DNA of 64,000 nt from Pseudorhodoplanes sp. (GCA_032027085.1 JAVSMS010000001.1:4904361-4968360), one strand, 5' to 3'. Counted from the stretch's first letter, positions 44,193-53,128 are shown. Translations and numbers: made by a program. The notes: a model not told the origin generated them from the sequence alone.

Positions 44193-45374
44193 TCACGCAT
44201 GGATATTCTGCCGGTTCTGCGCGAGATCCTCGTCGAACACGGATTCAAGCAAAGCCATGCAGTCGGCTTCGGATAGCGGCACCGGATTGGTCTGAGCGCT
44301 GAAATCGCCGACTGCCATGGCGGCCATGCGCGGCAGAACGGAGCGTGCCACGCCGATTTGCTTCAGTGTCGTCGGAAGACCGATCGCGCGGGCAAGCGCC
44401 GTGAACCAGGCCGGAAAGTCGGCGTGTTCGTCGAGTCCGAGCGCCCGGCGCATCTGACCGTATTTCGCGCCCGCGCTCGCCGCGTTGAAAGCCAGCACCG
44501 GCGGCAGCAGTACTGCGTTTAGCGTGCCGTGATGCAGTATCGGGTCACGAAGCGTGCCGAGCGCGTGGCTGAGCGCGTGGACAGCGCCAAGGCCCTTCTG
44601 AAACGCTAAGCCGCCTTGGACAGACGCCATCATCATCTGCCAGCGCGCTTCGATATCGTTTCCGTCCTCGCATGCTTTGCGAAGCCATGCCGTCGCGCGT
44701 ACGAGGCCATCGAGCGCAATCGCATCGGCCGGCGGATTGATGCGCGGGGACAGCAGCGTCTCAACGCAGTGCGCAACCGCGTCCATACCGGTCCCCGCGG
44801 TGATCGCCGGCGGGAGCCCCACCGTGAGGAGAGGATCGCAAAGCGCAAGCCGCGGTAACAGATACGGACTGACCACGGCGCGCTTGCGTCCATCGTTCAT
44901 CACGATGACGGTCGCCCGACCGACCTCGCTGCCGGTCCCCGATGTCGTCGGTATGGCAACGACCGGCGCGACCGCCGCCGTAATGGGCTTGGTGCCACCC
45001 AGCGCCGCATAATGGACCAACTCCCCCGGATGACTGGATTTCAGTGCGACCGCCTTGGCCAAATCAATCGGCGAACCGCCGCCGAAGGCAACAATGCCGT
45101 CGCAGTCGCTCTCGCAGTATTGTCGTACAGCGGCATCGACGGCGGCTTCCGTCGGATTCGGCGGCGTGTCGGCGTAGAGCCGACCCTGCCCCACGGCTCC
45201 CATCGCATCGGTCAGGCGATCCAGCAGCCCGCTCCGCACGATGCCCTGATCAGTCGCGATCAGCGGCCGCGCAATGCCGAGAGTCTTCAGATGGGCGCTC
45301 ACTTCACGCAGCGCCCCATTCTCAAAGCAGATCGTCGTCAGATACGAGATGATGGCCATTGGCGGTTCAAACAT
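44193..45374 (-). CDS. Iron-containing alcohol dehydrogenase
   Basis: A 393-residue group III alcohol dehydrogenase, started at the ATG (MFEPPMAIIS) because it follows the proposed promoter closely; a TTG 12 bp upstream and an ATG 15 bp downstream are alternatives. NAD-binding GGGSPIDLAK, PTTSGTGSEVG, and the metal-binding set GTGMDAVAHCVE, HALSHALG and HHGTLN are intact. It is controlled by the TetR-like operator overlapping the -35 box at 45424-45429. It could reduce an aldehyde intermediate. Confidence 0.88.
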   Translation of the reverse strand: MFEPPMAIISYLTTICFENGALREVSAHLKTLGIARPLIATDQGIVRSGLLDRLTDAMGAVGQGRLYADTPPNPTEAAVDAAVRQYCESDCDGIVAFGGGSPIDLAKAVALKSSHPGELVHYAALGGTKPITAAVAPVVAIPTTSGTGSEVGRATVIVMNDGRKRAVVSPYLLPRLALCDPLLTVGLPPAITAGTGMDAVAHCVETLLSPRINPPADAIALDGLVRATAWLRKACEDGNDIEARWQMMMASVQGGLAFQKGLGAVHALSHALGTLRDPILHHGTLNAVLLPPVLAFNAASAGAKYGQMRRALGLDEHADFPAWFTALARAIGLPTTLKQIGVARSVLPRMAAMAVGDFSAQTNPVPLSEADCMALLESVFDEDLAQNRQNIHA

Positions 45375-45400
45375 GGCAAGCGACAAGCCGTCGGCGCAAT

Positions 45401-45446
45401 ACGCTAGCTTCGATATGGCGCCACGTCAACCATCTGGTTGGTTGAC
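45401..45446 (-). promoter_or_regulatory. Promoter with overlapping TetR-like operator of the iron-ADH gene
   Basis: On the leftward strand TTGACG (45424-45429) and TAGCGT (45401-45406) are 17 bp apart. The -35 box is inside the inverted repeat CAACC-ATCT-GGTTG (45427-45440), itself flanked by GTTGAC (45441-45446). The same layout occurs at 49415-49453. Confidence 0.65.
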
Positions 45447-45501
45447 GCTAAAGTGGCGCCGCTTGTTTGCTTGACAAGGCCGCCAAGGTGACCCCAGTGT
45501 C

Positions 45502-45515
45502 AACCAATTAGTTGA
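45502..45515. promoter_or_regulatory. TetR-like operator upstream of tetR2
   Basis: CAACC-AATT-AGTTG, an imperfect form of the CAACC-N4-GGTTG site, about 130 bp before the tetR2 ATG. A TTGACA at 45471-45476 could be its -35 element. Confidence 0.5.
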
Positions 45516-45647
45516 ATGGGGCAACTCATGGCACTCACCCATCGCCGACTTGCCAGCCGGCATCAGAGCGCGCATCAAGGATGGGATTGAGGCAGGAATA
45601 CCCTCGGCGCCGAAGCGATTCCCAACATCACGCTGCGAGCAGATGAG

Positions 45648-46379
45648 ATGAAGGCTGTCAAAAAACAAAAGACCAAATCAAGCGGCAGACTCAAGTCACC
45701 GGGAAAAGCCGAGGACAATGCCACTCGCCGGACATTGATCGAGGTCGCCAAAAAGGAATTCGCGCGCAACGGGTTTTACGGAAGCCGCGTCGATGAGATC
45801 GCCAAGGCGGCCAAGATCAACAAGCAACTGATCTATTATTACTTCGGCGAGAAGAGCAATCTCTATCTTGCCGTGCTCGAGGATGCCTACGCCGACATTC
45901 GCGCTCATGAAAGCGCGCTTGATCTCGATTCGCTCGACCCCATAGCGGCGATGAAGAAGCTTGTCGCCTTCACGTTCGACTACGTGATGCAGAACCGCAC
46001 GTTCGTTCAGCTTCTTACCAATGAGAACTTGATGGAAGCCAAGCACATCAAGCGGTCCAAGGTCATCAAGTCCACCCATACTCCCGTCGTCGACCTGGTC
46101 AGCCAGACCCTGGCGCGCGGTGAGCAGGCCAGAATCTTCCGCTCCGACGTCAAACCGGTGCAGCTCTATATTTCGATAGCTGGCCTCTGCTTCTTCTACA
46201 GCGCCAACATTCATACACTCGGTATCCTGTTCGATCGCGACCTTCGCAGCAAGGACGCTGTCGCCGAGAGGCGCGCGCATATCATTGACTTCGTGATCGG
46301 CTATTTGACCAACAAAGCCCCGGCCAAGGCGGCGGCCGAAACGCCGGAACAAGATTCGCTCACAGCCTTTGTCCGGTGA
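45648..46379 (+). CDS. TetR family regulator (copy 2)
   Basis: A 243-residue TetR protein with a Lys-rich N-terminal tail. HTH at about 30-75 (YGSRVDEIAKAAKINKQLIYYYFGEKSN). It shares long stretches with the first TetR, for example LLTNENLMEAKH and LINNENLHQAKH, so the two are paralogues. Three CAACC-N4-GGTTG-type sites are found around it. It ends in a GTGA overlap with the GNAT gene. Confidence 0.9.
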   Translation: MKAVKKQKTKSSGRLKSPGKAEDNATRRTLIEVAKKEFARNGFYGSRVDEIAKAAKINKQLIYYYFGEKSNLYLAVLEDAYADIRAHESALDLDSLDPIAAMKKLVAFTFDYVMQNRTFVQLLTNENLMEAKHIKRSKVIKSTHTPVVDLVSQTLARGEQARIFRSDVKPVQLYISIAGLCFFYSANIHTLGILFDRDLRSKDAVAERRAHIIDFVIGYLTNKAPAKAAAETPEQDSLTAFVR

Positions 46380-47248
46380 GTGCGCCTTTCCTGCGATTCA
46401 CCATGCAGCCCATTGTCTCCCTCACAGCGGCCGATATTCCTGACTGCATGTCGCTGTCGACCGAAGCCGGCTGGAATCAGAACGATGACGACTGGCGGCG
46501 CATCCTGGCCAGCGGTGAGGTCTATGGTTTGCGTGACCGCGATACGCTGATCGCGTCGTCCGCCATCCTTCCTTACGGATCGTCGTTCGGATGGATCTGT
46601 ATGATCCTGATTACAGGCAGCGAGCGGCGACGCGGACATGCGCTGCGGCTCATGCAGAATTGCATTGAGCGGCTGGAGCAGCGTGGCCTGACGGCCGGCC
46701 TTGATGCCACACCGGCGGGACGCACGGTCTATCTTCAACTCGGCTTCGAGGACATTTATCCCCTCTCGCGCCTCCACGCGGCGCAGGTTTCGATCGAGCA
46801 CGATCAGCCTGCCGGGACCGCAATCGAGCCGCTGTCGGCGGCGGACTGGCCGCAGCTGGTCCACTACGATGCCGCTGCGTTCGGCGGCGACAGGGCGGCT
46901 CTCTTGATGGCGATGCAGCGCGAGCGGCCCGACCTTGCTTTCGTTGCCAGGCGTGAGGGCACGCTCGCCGGGTACGTATTCGGGCGCGATGGCCAGTTTG
47001 CGACACAGATCGGCCCGATCGTCGCAGACTCGCCGGACGTCGCACGTCACCTCTCCCTCGCCTCGCTCGGCTCGATACGCGGCCCGGTGATGATCGATGT
47101 GCCGGACCATCAGCGCGAATTCTATTCGTGGCTCCTAGGGTGCGGCTTCGAGAAGCAGCGGGGTTTCACGCGCATGCTGCGCGGGCGTTCAAAGCCTTTC
47201 GACAGGTCGCATTTGATCATAGCCATCACAGGTCCCGAATTCGGCTGA
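46376..47248 (+). CDS. GNAT acetyltransferase with C-terminal extension
   Basis: A 290-residue protein starting at a GTG overlapping tetR2 (GTGA); an ATG at 46403 is the next option. The N-terminal GNAT domain has the acetyl-CoA-binding TGSERRRGHALRLMQNCI near residue 80. The second half resembles another GNAT fold (LAGYVFGRDG), as in tandem acetyltransferases. The role is unknown; position in the TetR2 unit suggests involvement in resistance or degradation. Confidence 0.8.
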   Translation: MSAPFLRFTMQPIVSLTAADIPDCMSLSTEAGWNQNDDDWRRILASGEVYGLRDRDTLIASSAILPYGSSFGWICMILITGSERRRGHALRLMQNCIERLEQRGLTAGLDATPAGRTVYLQLGFEDIYPLSRLHAAQVSIEHDQPAGTAIEPLSAADWPQLVHYDAAAFGGDRAALLMAMQRERPDLAFVARREGTLAGYVFGRDGQFATQIGPIVADSPDVARHLSLASLGSIRGPVMIDVPDHQREFYSWLLGCGFEKQRGFTRMLRGRSKPFDRSHLIIAITGPEFG

Positions 47249-47291
47249 CAAGCGGCCCATGTGGACCGCTGCATTAGGCTGCCCATGACTT

Positions 47292-47807
47292 TCATCTGGA
47301 CCCCAGCCATCGAAGCAGTCGCCGCCATAGACGCGCAAACAATCCTTCGGATGGCTGGCTCGGAATCTTGGACTTCGCGGCCGCGCCGAAGCGGGCCTCA
47401 AGCACCTGAGCGAACTCTTCCGTCTTTTCAGTGGCTCTGCGCTCGAACAGGCGATCGACGATCGGCTTGAGCGGCCCCCGGCCAGCCACCTTGACCGAAC
47501 TCGTTAGCTCGGTCCCCGTTCCGATGGCACGCAGGCTGACGTCGATTTCGACATCGACGTGCTCTGCAGTTGCAACAGCATGCAGGCTGTGCGGCGGGTC
47601 TTCCGTATCAATGCAGGCCGTCAGATTGACGCGGAGAGGCACGACGCCAATCTTCTCCACAACTGTCATCTTGGCGGTCGTGTCATTGACGCGTTGCAGT
47701 TGCTCGACACCCGGAATGCAGGCGCACAACGATTCGAAATCTCGGATGAATCGCCAGACCACGTCGGGCGCAGTCGGGACAGTGAACACCGCTTGACGCT
47801 GATGCAT
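47292..47807 (-). CDS. CoxG-like SRPBCC domain protein
   Basis: A 171-residue protein of the SRPBCC/CoxG fold started at the ATG that overlaps the stop of the FAD oxidoreductase (TGATG). CoxG-family segments include LCACIPGVEQL and VVPLRVNLTA. The C-terminal helix (LFARLWRRLLRWLGS) may be a membrane-associating amphipathic helix. It is transcribed with the phytoene-desaturase-like gene. The family binds hydrophobic ligands. Confidence 0.83.
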   Translation of the reverse strand: MHQRQAVFTVPTAPDVVWRFIRDFESLCACIPGVEQLQRVNDTTAKMTVVEKIGVVPLRVNLTACIDTEDPPHSLHAVATAEHVDVEIDVSLRAIGTGTELTSSVKVAGRGPLKPIVDRLFERRATEKTEEFAQVLEARFGAAAKSKIPSQPSEGLFARLWRRLLRWLGSR

Positions 47808-49378
47808 CAGTCCCACCACTTATTGAGTTTGAAGTCGCCCGCAATTATGCCAGCGGCATTGTGCCCCGCGCCAGCGTGCACCCCACCACCCGGGTGGCAG
47901 TAGCCACCGCACATATACAGCCCTTCGACCGGCGAGCGATAATGCGACCAACCTGCGAAGGGCCGGAAGTAGCCCAGTTGATCAGGAGACAAGTCGCCCA
48001 CGACATCAACGCCGCCGACCAGGTTGTCGTTGTTGCGCTCAGTGTCGGTCGGGTCCTGAATCTTCATCGCCAGGATCTTGTCCTCTGTCATATTCGGCGC
48101 GTACGAGCGCCATCGCTCAAGCACGTATTTGGCATAGTCCTCGCGCACCGACGCCCATGCCTTGGGGCCGCCGTCCTCCAGATCGTATGGTGCGTATTGC
48201 CAGACGACAGCCGTATGCTTGCCCGCCGGAGCCTGGGATGAATCATGCAGCGTCGGCATGCAGATCTGCAGCATCTCCTTTTTCGGCAGGCGCCCCATCG
48301 AAATATCCTGGTAAGCCTGCACTTGATCTCGCGTTGAGCCACCAAACATCTCTTGACTGAAGGTCGTATTCACCGCCGGATTGCCCGCAGCGGCGGCCCG
48401 GTACTGAGGCGCTTCCGAAAGCGCAAGGTGCACCACGAGAAGTGATCGCCCGCGCGTGTGGTAGTTGCGCACACGCTGCACGAACGAGTCGGGAAGATGT
48501 TCCTCGCCGACCATGTTCAGGAAGCTCTTTTTCGGCTCAATATTTGTGATCACCGCCTTCGAAGCGTCGATCGTTCGCCCGTCGGCAAGCTCGACACCGA
48601 TCGCGCGATTGCCCTGCAGCCGAATACGCTTTACCGCCGTCCCCGTGTTCACCTTTCCGCCGTGCGCCTCGAGCGCTCGCCGCAGTCCTTCGGCGAGTTG
48701 CTGCGAGCCACCGACGCAGATTGGCGCCTCGCCGCCGAGGACGCGTAACAGAGTTACCCAACCCAACCCGTGCTGGTCAGGAGCGAATCCAAGCACGGTC
48801 AGCCGGGTGAGAAAATGCACCTTCACCTCGTTGCTTTCGAACAGCTCATCCAGCAAGCGCACCGGCGTGCTCATCTGCCATTGCAGCAACGTGTTTCCCT
48901 CTGGGGACTTCTCGAACTCTGCGCTCTGCACCGAGGGCGGCAGGGGCGGCGAATACATCAGCGGATGAAACGTCATCTCGATGAACTCGCCGTATCCCGC
49001 AACCAGATCCTGGTAGGTTTTCGCGTCACGCGCCGAGAATTTTCCGATCTCCGCGGCCATTCTTTCAGGCTCGCGATACATCACGATGCTTCGGTGATCA
49101 GGAAAGATCGTGCCGCGCGGGTGCTCAGGGTAGATGTAGCGCACCCCATGGCGCTCAAGCTCGAGATCGCGGTAAGCCGGGCTCGAGGGGATGTGGGTGT
49201 GCACGACCGAGCAGATGTTGTGCTTGAAGCCCGGTAGAGTCACTTCCTCCGTGTGGCAGGCACCGCCTACCCGATGGTTGCGCTCGATCACCAGAACCGA
49301 CGCGCCGGTGCGGGCGAGATAGGCAGCGCAGGCAAGGCCGTTGTGTCCGGCGCCGATGACGATGAAGTCGGGGTTCAT
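47807..49378 (-). CDS. Phytoene-desaturase-like FAD oxidoreductase
   Basis: A 523-residue FAD protein of the CrtI/amine-oxidase-like NAD(P)/FAD-dependent oxidoreductase group. N-terminal dinucleotide motif GAGHNGLACAAYLARTG with VIERNHRVGGAC. C-terminal FAD motif MCGGYCHPGGGVHAGAGHNAAGII. No carotenoid genes lie nearby, and the family is often linked to aromatic or terpenoid catabolism. Transcribed from the operator-overlapping promoter at 49415-49453; its stop overlaps the CoxG-like gene. Confidence 0.86.
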   Translation of the reverse strand: MNPDFIVIGAGHNGLACAAYLARTGASVLVIERNHRVGGACHTEEVTLPGFKHNICSVVHTHIPSSPAYRDLELERHGVRYIYPEHPRGTIFPDHRSIVMYREPERMAAEIGKFSARDAKTYQDLVAGYGEFIEMTFHPLMYSPPLPPSVQSAEFEKSPEGNTLLQWQMSTPVRLLDELFESNEVKVHFLTRLTVLGFAPDQHGLGWVTLLRVLGGEAPICVGGSQQLAEGLRRALEAHGGKVNTGTAVKRIRLQGNRAIGVELADGRTIDASKAVITNIEPKKSFLNMVGEEHLPDSFVQRVRNYHTRGRSLLVVHLALSEAPQYRAAAAGNPAVNTTFSQEMFGGSTRDQVQAYQDISMGRLPKKEMLQICMPTLHDSSQAPAGKHTAVVWQYAPYDLEDGGPKAWASVREDYAKYVLERWRSYAPNMTEDKILAMKIQDPTDTERNNDNLVGGVDVVGDLSPDQLGYFRPFAGWSHYRSPVEGLYMCGGYCHPGGGVHAGAGHNAAGIIAGDFKLNKWWD

Positions 49379-49414
49379 GGACGCATCTCTTTGGCGATTG
49401 AGCTAAGCGCTTGA

Positions 49415-49453
49415 ACGCTAGCAAAATGCTTCAATATGTCAACCATCCGGTTG
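49415..49453 (-). promoter_or_regulatory. Promoter with overlapping TetR-like operator of the FAD oxidoreductase gene
   Basis: On the leftward strand TTGACA (49437-49442) and TAGCGT (49415-49420) are 16 bp apart. The inverted repeat CAACC-ATCC-GGTTG (49440-49453) overlaps the -35 box. The layout is nearly identical to the iron-ADH promoter, suggesting control by one TetR protein. Confidence 0.65.
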
Positions 49454-49636
49454 GTTGATCCTCAAAGCCATCCGGGCAGACTGGCGGCAAGCGCGCAAGC
49501 GACTGATCGCCCTGCGGTTCCGCCGGCAAGGCCTCAGGCAACGTCGGGGAAACTTGCAATGGTCATTTGGATGTGCGCGTCTGCGATCGCCGATGGCACT
49601 GCATCGTCGACAGGAGACACAGCCTTTGACGACGAG

Positions 49637-50098
49637 TTACGCCCCTTCGGCAATCGTACTGCGGGCCCGCACTTGGCCCAGCGCAAAATAGGTCATTACT
49701 GTCTCGTCGCGCTGGTTCAAGACAGTCACCCGGGTGCGGATCATGCCACGGTCCGGCTTGGACGCGGACCTGCGTATCTCGACAATCTCACGTGTGGTGC
49801 GGAGTGCGTCACCTGGTCGAACGACCTGTTTCCAGCGCAGCTCGTCAATGCCGATTCCGACGATGGGTGAATCGCCGTGACCACCTGCCTCGACGAAAAG
49901 CCGCATGGACAGCGCCGCGACCTGCCAGCCGCTGGCAATGATCCCACCGAATGGTCCATTTCTGGCCACATCCGGATCGACATGAATTGGTTGCGGATCA
50001 TTCGCCTTGGCGTAGGCGATCATCTCCTCCTCGCCAATGACGATCGACCCGCTCTGCCAAACTTCCCCTTCGCGAAAATCCTCAAGATACTTCGCCAT
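49637..50098 (-). CDS. MaoC-like dehydratase (copy 1)
   Basis: A 153-residue hotdog-fold protein, MaoC/(R)-enoyl-CoA hydratase-like. Motifs NDPQPIHVDPDVARN and PFGGIIASGWQVAAL match the hydratase 2 catalytic Asp/His region. It follows the Bug protein gene by 28 bp in the same direction. It probably hydrates an enoyl-CoA. Confidence 0.85.
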   Translation of the reverse strand: MAKYLEDFREGEVWQSGSIVIGEEEMIAYAKANDPQPIHVDPDVARNGPFGGIIASGWQVAALSMRLFVEAGGHGDSPIVGIGIDELRWKQVVRPGDALRTTREIVEIRRSASKPDRGMIRTRVTVLNQRDETVMTYFALGQVRARSTIAEGA

Positions 50099-50126
50099 CG
50101 CCTTTCCTGCTCGTGTACGCGGCGCG

Positions 50127-51107
50127 TTACATCGAGATATTCGCCTGCTTCACGACCGGGCCCCACTTCTTCAATTCGGTTGCAATGAAGGCCTTCAGAT
50201 CGGCCGGGGAACCGCCGACGGCCTGGATACTCAGCTTGGCGAGCGCTTCCTGTCCTTTCGGACTCTTCAGGAATGCATTGGTGGCAGCATTGAGCTTGTC
50301 GATGATCTCCTTCGGCGTCCCCGTCGGTGCTGCCAGGGCATACCAAGCGGTGGCCTCAAATCCCTTGAAGCCGGAGTCCTGCACGGTCTTGACGTCCGGC
50401 AGATCGCTCGAGCGTTCGGTGGTTGTGACGGCGAGCGCGCGGATCTTGCCCTCCCGCACCATCGGCACGTAGGACGGCATGAAATCCGCCGCGAGATCGA
50501 CCTGTTCAGCAAGCAGGTCGTTCAACACCAGCGCCGTGCCGCGATAGGGCACGCTCGTCATGCTGATCCCGAGTTCCTTCTGCAGCAGCAGCGCGGTGAT
50601 ATGGCCAAGCGTTCCGTTCCCGGGAACGCCGATATTGAGCTTGCCGGGATTTGCCTTGGCGTAGGCTACGAGCTCCTTGATATCCTTCACCGGAAGCGAC
50701 TTCTTCGCCACGACAATGAGTGGCGACTTTGCGATCAGCACGATCGGTGCGAAAGCCTGCTCGGGGTCGAACGACAGGTTCTTGTACATCAGCTTGTTGT
50801 TCGCGAGCGGCCCCGGCGTGCCGAACAAGATCGTATAGCCATCCGGAGCGGCCTTGGCGACGACACCGGCGCCGACGTTGCCGCCAGCGCCAGTGCGATT
50901 TTCGACGATGAATTGCTGGCCGAACCTCTCGCTGAGATCCTGCGCAAGCGCACGCGCCAAGAGATCGGTGCCCCCGCCGGCGGCAAATGGAAGGACGATG
51001 CTCACGGGCCGCGAGGGCCAAGCATCGGCCCAGGCGGCCGACGGTGCCGCCCAGAGGCCAGCAGCAGCGATGGCAAGCGCGGCTCTTCGAGTAATGCGAG
51101 TTTTCAT
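50127..51107 (-). CDS. Tripartite tricarboxylate (Bug) binding protein 2
   Basis: A 326-residue exported binding protein, similar to Bug protein 1 throughout (C-terminal KWGPVVKQANIS). The signal begins MKTRITRRAALAI, so the twin Arg may also direct Tat export. GGGAGGAC precedes the ATG. No TctAB genes nearby. It is divergent from the HpaI aldolase gene, with an IclR-like palindrome between, and is cotranscribed with MaoC. Confidence 0.9.
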   Translation of the reverse strand: MKTRITRRAALAIAAAGLWAAPSAAWADAWPSRPVSIVLPFAAGGGTDLLARALAQDLSERFGQQFIVENRTGAGGNVGAGVVAKAAPDGYTILFGTPGPLANNKLMYKNLSFDPEQAFAPIVLIAKSPLIVVAKKSLPVKDIKELVAYAKANPGKLNIGVPGNGTLGHITALLLQKELGISMTSVPYRGTALVLNDLLAEQVDLAADFMPSYVPMVREGKIRALAVTTTERSSDLPDVKTVQDSGFKGFEATAWYALAAPTGTPKEIIDKLNAATNAFLKSPKGQEALAKLSIQAVGGSPADLKAFIATELKKWGPVVKQANISM

Positions 51108-51200
51108 GGAGTCCTCCCGTCCCGTGCAGCAGCTGAGTGGCTGGTTATTTCGCGCACCCTAGCCGAGCCGATTTCCAGCGGTGGGCCTTTTGTAGAGACG

Positions 51201-51215
51201 TTTCGCCACGCGAAA
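51201..51215. promoter_or_regulatory. IclR-like palindrome TTTCG-N5-CGAAA
   Basis: TTTCG-CCACG-CGAAA, between the divergent Bug and HpaI aldolase genes. Both half-sites and spacing match the palindrome at 29160-29178 next to the aldolase remnant. Confidence 0.6.
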
Positions 51216-51288
51216 TAGACGCATTCGCCTGCCGGAACCCACGGCGATATCGGGTAGCTTGTCGCCGAAATGAAGGCAGGAGGTGGCC

Positions 51289-51369
51289 ATGAGCAACAAG
51301 GACAGGACGCAGGAGGCGTTGCAGACGGCCTGGTACGCAGAGCCAAGAGCGGACGACGAGAGCACCTGA
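51289..51369 (+). CDS. 26-codon small ORF in front of the HpaI aldolase
   Basis: An open frame of 26 codons (beginning MSNKDRTQEALQ and ending ADDEST) with AGGAGG six bases before its ATG, one of the strongest ribosome-binding sites in the window. Its TGA is separated by one base from the aldolase ATG, whose own ribosome-binding site is weak. Translation coupling is therefore likely. It is hydrophilic and acidic at the end, with no known homologue recognised. It could be a leader peptide or a small protein. Confidence 0.6.
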   Translation: MSNKDRTQEALQTAWYAEPRADDEST

Positions 51370-51370
51370 C

Positions 51371-52165
51371 ATGGCGGCCCCCGTCATGTTCCGCGCTCGG
51401 CTGCTCGCTGGCGAGCAGGTGATCGGCACCTTCATCAAAACGCCGACCATTCATGCGACCGAGATTCTCGGCGCGCTCGGCTTTGATTTCGTCGTGGTCG
51501 ACGAAGAGCACGCGCCGTTTGATCGTCTGGCGACTGACGCGGTGTTGCTTGCCGCGAGGGCCGCCGGCACAGCGGCGCTGGTCCGCGTGCAGAGCGTAGC
51601 GAGCATTCTGTCCGCTCTCGATTGCGGCGCGACTGGAGTGCTGGTGCCGCACGTAGCCACCGCAACCCATGCCCGCGAGGTCGCGGCAGCTTGCCGCTAC
51701 AAGGGCGGGCGCCGCGGCTATTCGGGCTCGCCACGCCACGCCGGCTACGGCGCCACCGGAATGTGGAACACCGTGGAGGCAGCGGACGCCGCCACGACCG
51801 TGATCGCGCAGATCGAGGATCCGGAAGCACTCGACGAGATCGAAGCCATCGCTGCGGTGGATGGCATTGATGGTCTCTTCATCGGCCGCGGCGATCTTTC
51901 CGTTGCGCTCGGGGCGAAATCCTCCGACGCCCCCGAAGTGCGCAGCGCCGTTGAACGAATCGGCAAGGCGGCGCGCGCTGCCAACAAGCCCATCTGCGTA
52001 TTCGTCGGCGGCCAAACCGAGGCGGCATGGCTGCGCGACCAGGGAGCGACCGCGTTCGTGGTCGCCTCCGACCAGAGCTTCATGCGCAAGGCAGCCGCGC
52101 AAGCTCTGGTCGAAATCCGCTCGCTCGGCGCGCCCGCCGAGAATGTTCAAGCCAAGACTGGCTAA
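51371..52165 (+). CDS. HpcH/HpaI aldolase family protein
   Basis: A 264-residue class II aldolase of the HpaI type. The catalytic/metal region is FDFVVVDEEHAPFD, VRVQS and GVLVPHVATA, followed by IEDPEALDEIEAIAAVDGIDGLFIGRGDLS. The family cleaves 4-hydroxy-2-ketoacids to pyruvate and an aldehyde. It lies downstream of a 26-codon ORF and an IclR-like palindrome and 22 bp before a bicupin gene. The leftover piece of a relative is at 28.9 kb. Confidence 0.9.
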   Translation: MAAPVMFRARLLAGEQVIGTFIKTPTIHATEILGALGFDFVVVDEEHAPFDRLATDAVLLAARAAGTAALVRVQSVASILSALDCGATGVLVPHVATATHAREVAAACRYKGGRRGYSGSPRHAGYGATGMWNTVEAADAATTVIAQIEDPEALDEIEAIAAVDGIDGLFIGRGDLSVALGAKSSDAPEVRSAVERIGKAARAANKPICVFVGGQTEAAWLRDQGATAFVVASDQSFMRKAAAQALVEIRSLGAPAENVQAKTG

Positions 52166-52187
52166 CCAAACGACAGGAGCCCCGTGA

Positions 52188-53036
52188 ATGAACGCGCAGA
52201 TCAGGCCGGCCAGCGCCGGCCGCGCCTATGAAACCCCGCCGCAACTGGCGGACGTCGGCAGCAAGACATGGGTCACTCGCGGCGCCAATTTCGTGGTCGC
52301 CGTATCCGCGGTTGAGCCGGGCGCGGTTCTGAGCCGCACCGATAATCCCGACGAATACATGGTGCTGCTCGGCGGAATTGCCGCCACCATTCGGGCGGGC
52401 GCCGAGACCATCGAGGCAGCGCCGGAGTCTCTCACCATCGTCTCCCCTGGCCCAAGCCAAGTGGTGGCTCAGAGCAAAGGTCATCTGGTTCGCGTGCTAT
52501 CTAACCGCGCTGCGGACCTCCTTGCCAAGGCGGAGAATGCCGCGATCTACGCAGATGGCGCTTCCGATGTCGCGCCGCTGGTCCCCTGGCCTGACCCCGT
52601 CGGCGGTTTCAAGCTGCGCAACTACAAGCCGTTCGATTACGACAAGCCTGACACCAATATGCGGCTGTTCCGCTGCACCAACCTGATGATCAACGTGCTC
52701 ACCAAGCGCACATCGCCGCGCGATGTGAAGAAGCTCAGCCCGCATTCACACGATGATTTCGAACAGGCCTCGCTGCTGCTTGAGGGCGACTATATCCATC
52801 ATCTTCGCTATCCGTGGGTGCCGGACATGTCGCAGTGGCGCCCCGACGAGCACCTGGAGATCGGCAGCCCGTCGGTAACCGTCATCCCGCCCAAGGTCGT
52901 GCATACGAGCCGCAATATCGGCGACAAGCGCTCCTGGCTGATCGATATCTTCGCCCCGCCGCGAGTCGATTTCTCGCGCAAGCCAGGTTTGGTGCTCAAT
53001 GCCGACGAATACCCGATGCCTGCGGAGTTGCAGTGA
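52188..53036 (+). CDS. Bicupin-like protein of unknown function
   Basis: A 282-residue protein with two cupin-like beta-barrels. The first lacks obvious metal ligands. The second has LSPHSHDDFEQASLLLEGDY and VIPPKVVHTSR as a likely metal site (His, His, Glu, His). GGAG precedes the ATG. It follows the aldolase in the same operon and may act on an intermediate as isomerase or dioxygenase. Family not recognised with certainty. Confidence 0.7.
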   Translation: MNAQIRPASAGRAYETPPQLADVGSKTWVTRGANFVVAVSAVEPGAVLSRTDNPDEYMVLLGGIAATIRAGAETIEAAPESLTIVSPGPSQVVAQSKGHLVRVLSNRAADLLAKAENAAIYADGASDVAPLVPWPDPVGGFKLRNYKPFDYDKPDTNMRLFRCTNLMINVLTKRTSPRDVKKLSPHSHDDFEQASLLLEGDYIHHLRYPWVPDMSQWRPDEHLEIGSPSVTVIPPKVVHTSRNIGDKRSWLIDIFAPPRVDFSRKPGLVLNADEYPMPAELQ

Positions 53037-53075
53037 CGGCACTTCTCCTCCCGGTGTCATCACTGCACGACGGCC

Positions 53076-53114
53076 GTCGCGGCCGAGGCGCAACACGAGC
53101 GCCTCGGCCGCGAC
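53076..53114. terminator. Perfect 16-bp stem terminator between convergent genes
   Basis: GTCGCGGCCGAGGCGC (53076-53091) is followed by a 7-base loop and its exact inverted copy (53099-53114). It lies between the convergent bicupin and aldehyde dehydrogenase genes. There is no T-run, but the stem is very stable, so it probably serves both directions. Confidence 0.7.
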
Positions 53115-53128
53115 ATCGCTAAACACGG

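Noticed and set aside
45516..45647. Possible short ORFs in the tetR2 leader
   Set aside because: The only ATG frames are about 20-24 codons with no ribosome-binding site and no family likeness; no support for a gene.
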